This document shows, piece by piece, positions 35,429-44,087 of a DNA stretch of 64,000 nucleotides; the first letter of the stretch is position 1; each line of letters opens with the position of its first letter. The stretch is taken from the NCBI RefSeq assembly GCF_038095555.1, contig NZ_CP124591.1:682001-746000 (forward strand). Reading direction: 5' to 3'. The position numbers and the translations under genes are program-made. The notes under the pieces were generated by a model that did not search any database, was not told where the DNA came from, and worked only from the letters and a program-made list of their open reading frames with translations. The DNA is from Macrococcoides psychrotolerans (GTDB lineage: Bacteria > Bacillota > Bacilli > Staphylococcales > Staphylococcaceae).

Positions 35429-36616
35429 ATGAAAAGCATATTGCTCATCTCACAAAATTTCTATCCTGAAATCGGATCTGCAGCAAACCGTATGAAAAAT
35501 ATATTCAATCATCTCGTGGATCATGGGTATGATGTCTATATCTTAACGACGCAGCCCTCTTACCCGAACGAGAAGATGTATAAAGATGAAAAATACTGGA
35601 ATGATGAACGGTTAAATAACGTACCTGATAATAGGGTGATCCGACTAGCGATGCGTCATGAAAAACAAAAGAAAAGTATGTCATCAAGGCTTTATTATTA
35701 TATTGAATTTATGCTGAAAGTGCATTACTTCGTAAAGCATACGGAAAAATATTTCGATCTCATCTATGTTACAAGTCCTAATATATTTGCACCATGGGGG
35801 ACATTATTTCTACAGCGTGACATCACTACAAACAAGACGATACTCGAAATTCGAGATTTATGGCCGGACAGTGTGTCTGCCCTCGATAAGATTAATATCG
35901 ACGTATTTATGCCGATGTTAAGATTGATGGAAAAACGGATGTATAGAAATGCAAAGAAAATTGTAGTGAATAATATGTCGTTCATTCCACATATTCAGAA
36001 ATATGTAAAAAATAAGGACTTTCTATTCCTGCCGAATGCGATTAACGATGAAGAACTTAACTTTCGACCGAAAAAAGCAACATTCAGCGTCGTATATACT
36101 GGAAATCTAGGCTTTGCACAGGATAACAAACAGCTAGAGGAGATCGCCGTAGCACTTAATAAGAATAAAATTCCATTTAATGCGATTGTCTATGGCATAC
36201 ATGCCAATGATTTCAGACGATTTGTAGATGAACAGCAACTCGAATATGTTAACGTGTTTGAAACACTGCCAAAGTCTGAATGTCTTTCATTTACGAGTGA
36301 ACATCACGTGGCACTCTCCATTCTTAAGCAGTCTGAAGTATTTATGAACGTACTTCCCGGCAAGGTGATTGACGCGATATGCATGGAGGTGCCCGTTGTA
36401 ACCAACTTAGGGGGCTTCACTCAAGCGCTGATACAGGATTATGAAGTGGGTATTAATATTGAATCCGCGTCAACTGAAAAACTGGTGGAAGCCATCTTAA
36501 CATACAAAGATGATCCGTTCATGCTAAGGCGTCATACAGAGAACACAAAGAAAATTCGTTCTGAAGTTTTTAGATGGGAGACAAATATTCATAAACTAAT
36601 GGATTTTATCAGTTAA
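35429..36616 (+). CDS. Glycosyltransferase family 4 (WbuB-like)
   Basis: The 395-residue GT-B protein has an N-terminal ISQNFYPEIGSAANRMKNIF acceptor motif, the characteristic EIRDLWPDSV segment near residue 145 and a C-terminal donor region VVYTGNLGFAQDN. These fit the WbuB branch of GT4, which adds amino sugars to lipid-linked glycans. Starts after AAGGAG (35417-35422). Immediately downstream of the terminator, it is the first gene of the tagG/tagH run. Confidence 0.85.
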   Translation: MKSILLISQNFYPEIGSAANRMKNIFNHLVDHGYDVYILTTQPSYPNEKMYKDEKYWNDERLNNVPDNRVIRLAMRHEKQKKSMSSRLYYYIEFMLKVHYFVKHTEKYFDLIYVTSPNIFAPWGTLFLQRDITTNKTILEIRDLWPDSVSALDKINIDVFMPMLRLMEKRMYRNAKKIVVNNMSFIPHIQKYVKNKDFLFLPNAINDEELNFRPKKATFSVVYTGNLGFAQDNKQLEEIAVALNKNKIPFNAIVYGIHANDFRRFVDEQQLEYVNVFETLPKSECLSFTSEHHVALSILKQSEVFMNVLPGKVIDAICMEVPVVTNLGGFTQALIQDYEVGINIESASTEKLVEAILTYKDDPFMLRRHTENTKKIRSEVFRWETNIHKLMDFIS

Positions 36617-36638
36617 ATAAATTGAAGAGGCTGTAATT

Positions 36639-37445
36639 ATGAAAATTATTATCGAATTGTTAAAAGAGCAGATACGCAACTTAAATCTTATTTGGAAGTT
36701 ATCACGCTATAATCTTAAAAGTGAATATTCGAATCATTATCTTGGGGCATTCTGGAATATATTACAACCTCTTATGCAGGTCGTTATTTATTACATTGTC
36801 TTTGGGATGGGGTTAAGAGGGAATGCACATAGCGGAGATATGAATTATTTGCTCCATCTGATTACAGGATTATTTCCATGGATCTTTATTTCCCAGGCAA
36901 TTAACGCAGGTTCTAATACGATACATGCACAGTTAGGTCTAGTAACTAAGATGAAATTCCCTTCTTCTGTACTATTGTCTATTTCATATGTCATTAACTT
37001 TATTAATTTGTTATTTACGACACTGATCATATTTTTAATTTCATACTTTAATCACTTTGTATCGTTTGGTCATTACTTTGAATTTCTGTATTTCATATTT
37101 GCATCCTATATGCTGATCTTTGCATTTAATCTTATTATGAGTACATTGGTCATTCTTATCAGAGATACGAAGCAGATGCTACAGAACGTGCTGCGTATGT
37201 GTTTCTTTGTTACACCGATATTCTGGGATGCAAATACGGTTTCACCTGTACTAAAGGTGATTACGATGCTCAATCCATTTGCTTATCTCATAGGAATATA
37301 TCGCAATGCATTCATTGAAGGAGAAGGGATGCTCTATGGGAATATCACAGATCATCTTTATTTCTGGACGTTTACATTTTTATTGCTGTATATAGGCGGA
37401 CATATTCATTATCGATTCAAGAATCGTTTAGTAGATTATTTATAA
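36639..37445 (+). CDS. tagG: ABC transporter permease, TagG-like polysaccharide exporter
   Basis: The 268-residue protein has six membrane helices and the ABC-2 pattern of teichoic acid and O-antigen exporters (KSEYSNHYLGAFWNILQPLM near the N-terminus, VLIRDTKQMLQNVLRMCFFV near residue 175). Paired with TagH it would export a lipid-linked polymer across the membrane. Unlike in most WTA loci, the ATPase gene is not adjacent but lies about 4 kb downstream in the same run. Confidence 0.9.
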   Translation: MKIIIELLKEQIRNLNLIWKLSRYNLKSEYSNHYLGAFWNILQPLMQVVIYYIVFGMGLRGNAHSGDMNYLLHLITGLFPWIFISQAINAGSNTIHAQLGLVTKMKFPSSVLLSISYVINFINLLFTTLIIFLISYFNHFVSFGHYFEFLYFIFASYMLIFAFNLIMSTLVILIRDTKQMLQNVLRMCFFVTPIFWDANTVSPVLKVITMLNPFAYLIGIYRNAFIEGEGMLYGNITDHLYFWTFTFLLLYIGGHIHYRFKNRLVDYL

Positions 37446-37458
37446 ATTGAGGTGCAAA

Positions 37459-38592
37459 ATGAAATATTTGTTAATTACAAACGCTTACCCAAGTGAAGAT
37501 AAGATTTATTCGAATGCATTCATCCATAGAAGAGTAAAAGCATACCAGCAGGCAGGTCTGGATATTGAAGTTGTCGTTATGACGACGAAAGTAAGATTTG
37601 ATGCTGTCTATGACGGGGTCACTGTAAAGTTTCTCGATGAATTCCAGCTCGCTGATTATGTCAATGGTCATCCGTTCCATAAGCTGCTGATTCATTTTAT
37701 GAATCTGAAGATGTTCCAGGCATTAAAGATGATGCACACAGTACCTCCAGTAATTATATGGATGCATGGGTTTGAAGCCGAACCTTGGTTTTCAAGGTAT
37801 TACAACTTCTTATCGAGCAAGCAGTCATTTTTAAATGTAATGGAAAGAAAAGATAGTTATTACGAAGAAGTTAAAGAGATGTTTCTTGCATTGATGGATA
37901 AGGATCTGTATGATGCGACGTTTATCTATGTCTCAAAAAGCTATAAAGAAAAATATGTCGATCCATATCTCGGGAAGGTACCTGATCAATATCATATTAT
38001 CCATAACCCGATTAATGAGTCCCTATTTCCGTATCGTCAGAAAAAACCGGAAGATAGATTTAACATTTGCAATATCAGACCTTATACAGCTAAGAACTAT
38101 GCGAACGATATTACAAGAGATGTCATTATCGGTTTAAGCAAGAAGAAATATTTTGATGAGCTGACTTTCGAACTGCATGGTGACGGACCTTTATTTGATG
38201 ATATAACGAAACCGCTTCAAAAATTCAGTAATGTCAAATTAAATAAAGCATTTGTGCAACAACATGAGATTCATGAAATTCACGCAAGAAACGGCATCTA
38301 CCTTGGACCTACTAGACATGATTCGCAAGGTGTATCGCTGTGTGAAGCGATGAGCAGCGGCCTTGTGCCTATCTCCAATGATATCGGTGCGATTAAGGAA
38401 TTTATATTAGACAAGGAAACAGGGCTTGTTGCAGATAGGGATGATGTTGCAGGAATGATCGAGCGTATCGATTTTCTGGTGAACCATCCTGATGTGTTTC
38501 TGCGTCTCAGCCACAATGCAGCGCAAGCGATAAGGCGACTGACTGGAGAAGAAATGATAACGAAAAAAGAACTTGAGGTGATTGAACGATGA
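37459..38592 (+). CDS. Glycosyltransferase, GT4-like
   Basis: The 377-residue protein opens KYLLITNAYPSEDKIYSNAF and has a GT-B C-terminal half with FELHGDGPLFDDI and the E-x7-E-like region HDSQGVSLCEAMSSGLVPIS. The acceptor is unknown. The ATG at 37459 follows GAGGTG. It is coupled to the next gene by an ATGA overlap. Confidence 0.8.
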   Translation: MKYLLITNAYPSEDKIYSNAFIHRRVKAYQQAGLDIEVVVMTTKVRFDAVYDGVTVKFLDEFQLADYVNGHPFHKLLIHFMNLKMFQALKMMHTVPPVIIWMHGFEAEPWFSRYYNFLSSKQSFLNVMERKDSYYEEVKEMFLALMDKDLYDATFIYVSKSYKEKYVDPYLGKVPDQYHIIHNPINESLFPYRQKKPEDRFNICNIRPYTAKNYANDITRDVIIGLSKKKYFDELTFELHGDGPLFDDITKPLQKFSNVKLNKAFVQQHEIHEIHARNGIYLGPTRHDSQGVSLCEAMSSGLVPISNDIGAIKEFILDKETGLVADRDDVAGMIERIDFLVNHPDVFLRLSHNAAQAIRRLTGEEMITKKELEVIER

Positions 38593-38948
38593 CAAATGAA
38601 GTGAACTGGGAAGCGGCATATAATGATTTAAAGTCTCAGATTGAATTTATGATGGAAGATACGAGACAGTTACTGGTAGATAATCCTGTCAAACTAAAGA
38701 TCAATAAGATTGTCGTAGATAAAGATGAGACGTTCTCTTCATTAATTGTCGACGCTTCTGGTGATACGATGATGTATGCATGCTATCTCTATCATCAAAG
38801 GTCAAAGAAAGAGCTGGTCAAGACAAAGTATCAATATAGCAACACGTTCGTATTTCAACTACCGAAAGGGAAGTACTTTGCACGTCTCTTCGTAAAAAAT
38901 CGCATGACGGGTCAGAAAGAAATCGATACGATTTCATTTACTGTGTAA
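38589..38948 (+). CDS. Unknown small protein in the exporter operon
   Basis: I do not recognise this 119-residue protein. It has a short helical N-terminus (about 1-30) and then alternating strands (LKINKIVVDKDETFSSLIVD, ... YFARLFVKNRMTGQKEID), suggesting a small beta-sandwich like those found next to bacterial glycan-binding modules. There is no signal peptide or membrane segment. Its start overlaps the preceding GT4 gene by four bases (ATGA), so its product is made together with it. Confidence 0.6.
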   Translation: MTNEVNWEAAYNDLKSQIEFMMEDTRQLLVDNPVKLKINKIVVDKDETFSSLIVDASGDTMMYACYLYHQRSKKELVKTKYQYSNTFVFQLPKGKYFARLFVKNRMTGQKEIDTISFTV

Positions 38949-38958
38949 GGAGGATATT

Positions 38959-39597
38959 ATGACTTACGAACTGATTACGCGCTATCCTAAAGCAAAGACA
39001 ACACTCAAAGTAAGTGCAGGAATTGATGCAAGTATATTGAAGCATATCACTCAGCAAGTAGATGATATCGATATATTACTGTCTGAAAGTCTTCCTGTTG
39101 AAGAAGGTACAAGAGACCTCGGAGATTTAGTGCATGCAACTCATGCTAAGAGGTTAACGTTGCGCATTCCAGTCTCTTTGTTTGATACATGTAAAGACAG
39201 TATCAACATTGAATATGAATTAGCAGAGATAGGTAATAATGCTGTTCATGTGTTCATTACATATAATTTAAAAAATAGAACGTTATCATCTATCAATAGC
39301 AGCAACATGATCAAGTGGTATCAAATTCAGCAGTATGAAAATATGGAAGCGTATATAGAGGGAACGGTGAACCGCACGATATATAAAGAGATGAAACAGT
39401 ACCGAAGTCAACTTGGATGGGCAAATGCTAAGATTGAACGCTATGAGTCAAAGGTTCAGGCAGGTATTCGTGAAGATGAAGCGGCGAAATATAATGAGTT
39501 AATGAATAAGTATAAAGAAACTTTAAAACGATTAAATAATCTGCGTAATTCAAGACTCGGTAAATTACAGATTAAATATTGGGATTTAAAAGGATAG
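38959..39597 (+). CDS. Unknown protein with C-terminal coiled coil
   Basis: This 212-residue protein has no family I recognise. Residues 1-125 are mixed alpha/beta. Residues about 135-205 are a charged coiled coil ending SRLGKLQIKYWDLKG, a tail reminiscent of the linker helices that follow glycosyltransferase domains in surface-polymer clusters. It has a strong AAGGAGG site and its stop touches the start of the next gene. I infer a partner or scaffold for the large protein encoded directly downstream. Confidence 0.55.
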   Translation: MTYELITRYPKAKTTLKVSAGIDASILKHITQQVDDIDILLSESLPVEEGTRDLGDLVHATHAKRLTLRIPVSLFDTCKDSINIEYELAEIGNNAVHVFITYNLKNRTLSSINSSNMIKWYQIQQYENMEAYIEGTVNRTIYKEMKQYRSQLGWANAKIERYESKVQAGIREDEAAKYNELMNKYKETLKRLNNLRNSRLGKLQIKYWDLKG

Positions 39598-41787
39598 GTG
39601 AAGAGATTGAACTATCAGCATGATGCAAAGCTAAGATATGATGATCTGATACGTGTACGAAAGAAAATCGGTACGATAATGGAAGGGCTGACGATCATTA
39701 CTGAAGCACTGGACTATGGTCACATACAATCACACTTATCCTATATTGTTATCCCTCAGGATAAGGCGGTATATGATGAACTTATTCGCAATCATCAATA
39801 CGACAATGTATTGGTACTATCACCTGCGAAACAACTTGATATTAAAGAAGTTCTGAAATATGTACGAACTTCACATCTAACGTTTGTAAAAGATATTAAA
39901 GATCTTATATGTTCTGATGAACCTGTACATTTCAGGTCGAACCATATCTATATTGCGCAACGCGTTATGAATAGCGAGTTGAACCATGTACTGAAAGATG
40001 AAGAGACAAAAGAAGATGAAGAGATAGCGCCTGCACAGATCGATACGGAAAAGCAAACGTCTAAAGTAGTTCATCCTAATGTCGTAAAGATTCATGTCGA
40101 TATTGAAGCTCTAAACGACTATGAACTACAGGACGGTGCTGTAGAATACCCTATGAATCATCTGCTTACTAAGCTCTATGAGTTTTACGGGATTATCATA
40201 CCTAAACAATTTCTAGAGACCCATCGTTTGAAAGTGTCAATTACCGATAACCGTTTCGAAGCTATCACGGAAATGATATGTCATCATGCGTTTGTGATTA
40301 CACCGCTTGCTGACATTCAGTATGTTGCTGAAGTGCGCAACCTTCTACACACTAAAGACTTAGAGACGATGCCTTCTTTAAATTATCTTAACGAAGTCGC
40401 ACTATATCGTAATACTACGAGTGTCAATTCATTTATTCAGCATGTGGCGGATATCTTGTTACTCAGAATTGGTAATAAGATTGATAAAGGTGAAACAAAG
40501 CTTGAGATAGAACTAGATAAACTGAAAGCATTTAAAACGATCAACCTTGAAATTCTGAATAAAGGGCGTGCAGAGGAGCTGGTCATCGCCTACTGCTTCC
40601 CGCCATACAATGATACTTCTGGCAATGTCATGGCAAAGCGTATCTATATGGAAGGGAATAAAGTAGATATTATCTCAAATAATATGGATAGGATCCGTAA
40701 GAAGGATTATTCATTGGAAGGCATTGCAAAAGGGCTGATCGATACAAAGTTTATCGTTGATGCCAAACAGGCATTCAGCAGCTATGAAAGTATCGAAACG
40801 TTTACGCATCTAGGCATGGAGATATTCAGCACATTCAAAGATAAATATAATAAACTATATAGCCGTGCAATGTTCCCGGCGTCCCATTTCCTGGCGTATG
40901 AGATTAAACTGAGTAAACCTGAGATATACTGGCGCGCAGAATTCTCTGATCCATTATTAACAGATGTAAAATCTGAGAAAAGATTTTCACCGATTAAGTC
41001 TAATGAATACATTGAACATTTAAGAGAGACGCTACCTGAAGCCTATCAGGCGTTAGTCGATGACAACGTATTTAATGTATGTGAAATCTTACCACTCGCC
41101 TATGCAGATGAACTTATATTCACGAATAAATTACAGCTAGAATACATTATCAAACGCTTTGACAGTGATATACAGGAATCGATTCGTAAGCGTGCAATCA
41201 TTTCTGCACATCCGACGTTGCCACAGTCATTCTATCATATGGAGCAGGCGAACTATGAATATGATGAGGCACAGCTCAACTTTGCATACTTCGGTAATTT
41301 CTATGATACACGTGGATTCAGAGAAATCGAGTTAATGTGTAAATACTTGATTTTAGATGGAATTACAAACTTCAAGGTTAATGTCTTCACAAATATAAAT
41401 GCGAAGACGAATGGATTCTATAACAACAGCGATTTTAAAGATTATATTAGATTGAATCCCTACTTAGATTACTTTGAGTTCTTAAATTTAACTGAACAGA
41501 TGGATATTCTGATGATTTATGATGCGCATACAAAAGGGATTAAAGAAGTTAATCCATATTTGCCATCTAAGCTTAGTGATTATCTCGGAAGCTCGGCTTA
41601 CACACTGGCATTTATCGAAGAAGATAGTATATTATCTGAACAAGTGAATGAAAAGCTGTACAAAGTAGATATGAACCATTTTTCTGCATACGGAGCAACT
41701 GTTCGTGAAATAAACACACACCTTAATAAAGCGTTAACATTGAAAGAGGAGGTGTCTTATGGAGGTAGTGAAAGTAAAGGTCAATAA
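39598..41787 (+). CDS. Large glycosyltransferase-like protein, paralogue of the 44088-46208 product
   Basis: The 729-residue cytosolic protein has two parts. Residues about 1-320 are divergent, with an acidic linker near 135-155. Residues about 330-725 are GT-B-like, starting IAYCFPPYNDTSGNVMAKRI, then RAMFPASHFLAYEIKLSKP, RAEFSDPLL, YFGNFYDTRGF and DAHTKGIKEVNPYLPSKLSD. The second part is clearly shared with the 706-residue product at 44088. The start is GTG 39598 or TTG 39607. The 3' end overlaps tagH by 29 bases. The activity is inferred only from the GT4-like opening motif. Confidence 0.7.
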   Translation: MKRLNYQHDAKLRYDDLIRVRKKIGTIMEGLTIITEALDYGHIQSHLSYIVIPQDKAVYDELIRNHQYDNVLVLSPAKQLDIKEVLKYVRTSHLTFVKDIKDLICSDEPVHFRSNHIYIAQRVMNSELNHVLKDEETKEDEEIAPAQIDTEKQTSKVVHPNVVKIHVDIEALNDYELQDGAVEYPMNHLLTKLYEFYGIIIPKQFLETHRLKVSITDNRFEAITEMICHHAFVITPLADIQYVAEVRNLLHTKDLETMPSLNYLNEVALYRNTTSVNSFIQHVADILLLRIGNKIDKGETKLEIELDKLKAFKTINLEILNKGRAEELVIAYCFPPYNDTSGNVMAKRIYMEGNKVDIISNNMDRIRKKDYSLEGIAKGLIDTKFIVDAKQAFSSYESIETFTHLGMEIFSTFKDKYNKLYSRAMFPASHFLAYEIKLSKPEIYWRAEFSDPLLTDVKSEKRFSPIKSNEYIEHLRETLPEAYQALVDDNVFNVCEILPLAYADELIFTNKLQLEYIIKRFDSDIQESIRKRAIISAHPTLPQSFYHMEQANYEYDEAQLNFAYFGNFYDTRGFREIELMCKYLILDGITNFKVNVFTNINAKTNGFYNNSDFKDYIRLNPYLDYFEFLNLTEQMDILMIYDAHTKGIKEVNPYLPSKLSDYLGSSAYTLAFIEEDSILSEQVNEKLYKVDMNHFSAYGATVREINTHLNKALTLKEEVSYGGSESKGQ

Positions 41788-42712
41788 CGTATCTAAAGCA
41801 TATCCGGTCAACCAGAGTAAAAGTCAGAAAATACTGGATATCCTTAAGTTCTGGCAGCATAAGACACATGACGATGTGTATTATGCGCTGAAAGATATCA
41901 GCTTCGAAGTGAATGCTGGGGACAGTGTTGGACTTGTTGGATTAAATGGTGCCGGTAAATCAACGCTCTCAAACCTCTTGGGAGAAGTCATCTCACCTAC
42001 TGCGGGGACGATTGAAATAAACGGCAGAAGCTCACTGATCGCTATATCTGCAGGATTAAATAATGAATTATCAGGGGAAGAGAATATCCGTATGAAATGT
42101 CTGATGCATGGTCTGACTGAAGAACAGATTAATGACCGTTTTAATGATATCATCGACTTCTCTGAACTCGGAGACTTCATTAAGAAGCCGATTAAGACGT
42201 ATTCCAGCGGGATGAAATCACGCCTTGGTTTTGCGATCGCTGTCCATACAGATCCAGACGTACTCATTGTGGATGAGGCACTGTCTGTAGGGGATGACAC
42301 ATTCTCTAATAAATGCATCGAACGTATGAAAGAGTTTCAAGAAGAAGGGAAGACCATCTTCTTTGTCAGTCATTCTATCGGTCAGATCCAGAAGATGTGC
42401 AATAAAGCGATATGGATTCATTACGGCAAAATTGAAGCGCAAGGAGACTGTATTCCGACAGTCGGTTTATATGGCAGGTTTATTAGAAAATACAATCAGT
42501 TTGATAAAGAACAGCAGCTTGCATATAAAGAAGAACAGCTTCAAAATCAGATAGGCTCGATCAATGAAATAGAAGTAAATAAAGAAAATGTATCTAAAAA
42601 TACATTATTCGGTCTGATCGGTGTTACAGCATTATTTATATTCAGTATGCTGTCTCAATTAAATGTCATACCACTATCACATTATCTAAATATGTTAAAA
42701 GGGATGTTTTAA
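41759..42712 (+). CDS. tagH: ABC transporter ATPase, TagH-like, with C-terminal membrane helix
   Basis: The 317-residue protein carries Walker A GLNGAGKSTLSNLL near residue 63, the signature YSSGMKSRLGFAIAVH near 145 and Walker B VLIVDEALSVGD, the pattern of teichoic acid and O-antigen exporter ATPases. After about residue 240 there is a charged linker and one hydrophobic helix (FGLIGVTALFIFSMLSQLNV). S. aureus TarH ends without this, while Bacillus TagH has a longer C-terminal extension. It starts after AGAGGAGGTG inside the end of the previous gene. Partner: TagG at 36639. Confidence 0.9.
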   Translation: MEVVKVKVNNVSKAYPVNQSKSQKILDILKFWQHKTHDDVYYALKDISFEVNAGDSVGLVGLNGAGKSTLSNLLGEVISPTAGTIEINGRSSLIAISAGLNNELSGEENIRMKCLMHGLTEEQINDRFNDIIDFSELGDFIKKPIKTYSSGMKSRLGFAIAVHTDPDVLIVDEALSVGDDTFSNKCIERMKEFQEEGKTIFFVSHSIGQIQKMCNKAIWIHYGKIEAQGDCIPTVGLYGRFIRKYNQFDKEQQLAYKEEQLQNQIGSINEIEVNKENVSKNTLFGLIGVTALFIFSMLSQLNVIPLSHYLNMLKGMF

Positions 42713-42714
42713 CC

Positions 42715-43884
42715 GTGAAAAAGGTGACCATGTTTGTCTGGAACAACTTTACTAATGACGCAAGGGTGACAAGAGAAGCGAAGACACTTCAGTCACATTA
42801 TGATGTCGCTGTCATCGCTAAACGTGAAAATAATGAACGTCATATCCCGCTTAAACAAAGTTATAAGGAAGGATATAATGCTGTACGCGAACATAAGACA
42901 GAACTACCGAAATTTATAGCGGATCACATTTATAATAACAAATTAAAGACCATACTTTTAAAGCACATGCCGAATGCTTTCTTGATGATGAAGATGATCC
43001 AGGAAGGCTACAGGCAAGATGCAGATATTTATCACAGCCATGATCTGAATACGTTAATTCAAGGAGTTGCCTGTGCAAAATTGAGAACAGATAAACGTAT
43101 ACTAATATTTGATGCTCATGAAGTGAATACTAGCCGTACAAACTATAAGGCAGGTCTAGTCGGGACAATAGAAAAGTTTCTGATTCGATTTACGGATCGT
43201 ACAATAGTAGAGAATGAGACACGTGCGACCTATCATGAGTTACTCTATGGATATCGACCGATGTCGCTCTATAACTACTCGGAATACTATGATATAGACG
43301 AAGTTGAAGCAATAGACCTTCCTCTTAAGTATGATAAAACCTTTATTTATCAAGGCGGACTACAGGAAGGACGTGGTTTAGAACGACTGCTTCGTGCGTT
43401 CTGGCAGGCGGATATCCCTGCAAATCTACTGATGGTGGGGGACGGAAAGATTCGTCCTCAGCTTGAAGCATTAACACGCTCGCTCAACTTACAGGACAAG
43501 GTGACCTTTACCGGTCGTGTTCCTTATGAGTCGTTACGTTCGTATACAAAGATTGCATATGCAGGATTTCAGATTCTGGAAAATGTGAATTTCAATCATT
43601 ATTCTGCATCGAGCAACAAACTGTATGAGTATATGATGGCCCATGTACCTGTAATTGCCACAAATCTTCCTGAAATAAAAAATGTAGTTGAAAAAGAAGG
43701 GATAGGGCTTATCATAAAGCATGATTCAGAAGAAGAACTTACAGCAGCTATTCGTAAGATGTTTGAAGATGAAGCAATGAGAGACCAGATGAAAGCGCAG
43801 ATGAAGATCAGTAAAGAGCAGTATAACTGGGAGAAGGAAAAGCAGAAGCTGCTGAATCTATATCAAGATCTTGAGGTGGACTGA
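42715..43884 (+). CDS. Glycosyltransferase family 4
   Basis: The 389-residue GT-B protein starts at a GTG two bases after the tagH stop. It has FVWNNFTNDARVTREAKTLQ at the N-terminus, the acceptor-side YHSHDLNTLIQG near residue 105, a donor loop IYQGGLQEGRGLERLLRAFW near 215 and SASSNKLYEYMMAHVPVIA near 300. The sugar is unknown. It overlaps the next start by one base. Confidence 0.85.
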   Translation: MKKVTMFVWNNFTNDARVTREAKTLQSHYDVAVIAKRENNERHIPLKQSYKEGYNAVREHKTELPKFIADHIYNNKLKTILLKHMPNAFLMMKMIQEGYRQDADIYHSHDLNTLIQGVACAKLRTDKRILIFDAHEVNTSRTNYKAGLVGTIEKFLIRFTDRTIVENETRATYHELLYGYRPMSLYNYSEYYDIDEVEAIDLPLKYDKTFIYQGGLQEGRGLERLLRAFWQADIPANLLMVGDGKIRPQLEALTRSLNLQDKVTFTGRVPYESLRSYTKIAYAGFQILENVNFNHYSASSNKLYEYMMAHVPVIATNLPEIKNVVEKEGIGLIIKHDSEEELTAAIRKMFEDEAMRDQMKAQMKISKEQYNWEKEKQKLLNLYQDLEVD

Positions 43885-44087
43885 TGACAGAACAAGAGAA
43901 GAAGATACTTGTGGAGAGTTTAAATAATGAAAGATATGCACTGAACCAGCTTAAATATAAGGACATGGAAATCGCACTGCTAAAGAAGAAGCTCAGTCTA
44001 TATGAACATAGATGGCATAAACTAATGAATCTCCTACCTGTGAAAGTATTACGCAGTGCAATGCGCTATGTAAAGGGGCTGAAGTAA
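43884..44087 (+). CDS. Unknown 67-residue coiled-coil protein
   Basis: This very small basic protein is almost entirely helical: an acidic first turn, a leucine-rich heptad stretch (about 15-45) and a basic amphipathic tail NLLPVKVLRSAMRYVKGLK that could bind membrane. I do not recognise it. It overlaps the previous stop by one base and its own stop directly touches the next ATG, so the three products are translationally coupled. It follows GAGGTGG. It could be a linker detached from the large glycosyltransferase downstream. Confidence 0.6.
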   Translation: MTEQEKKILVESLNNERYALNQLKYKDMEIALLKKKLSLYEHRWHKLMNLLPVKVLRSAMRYVKGLK

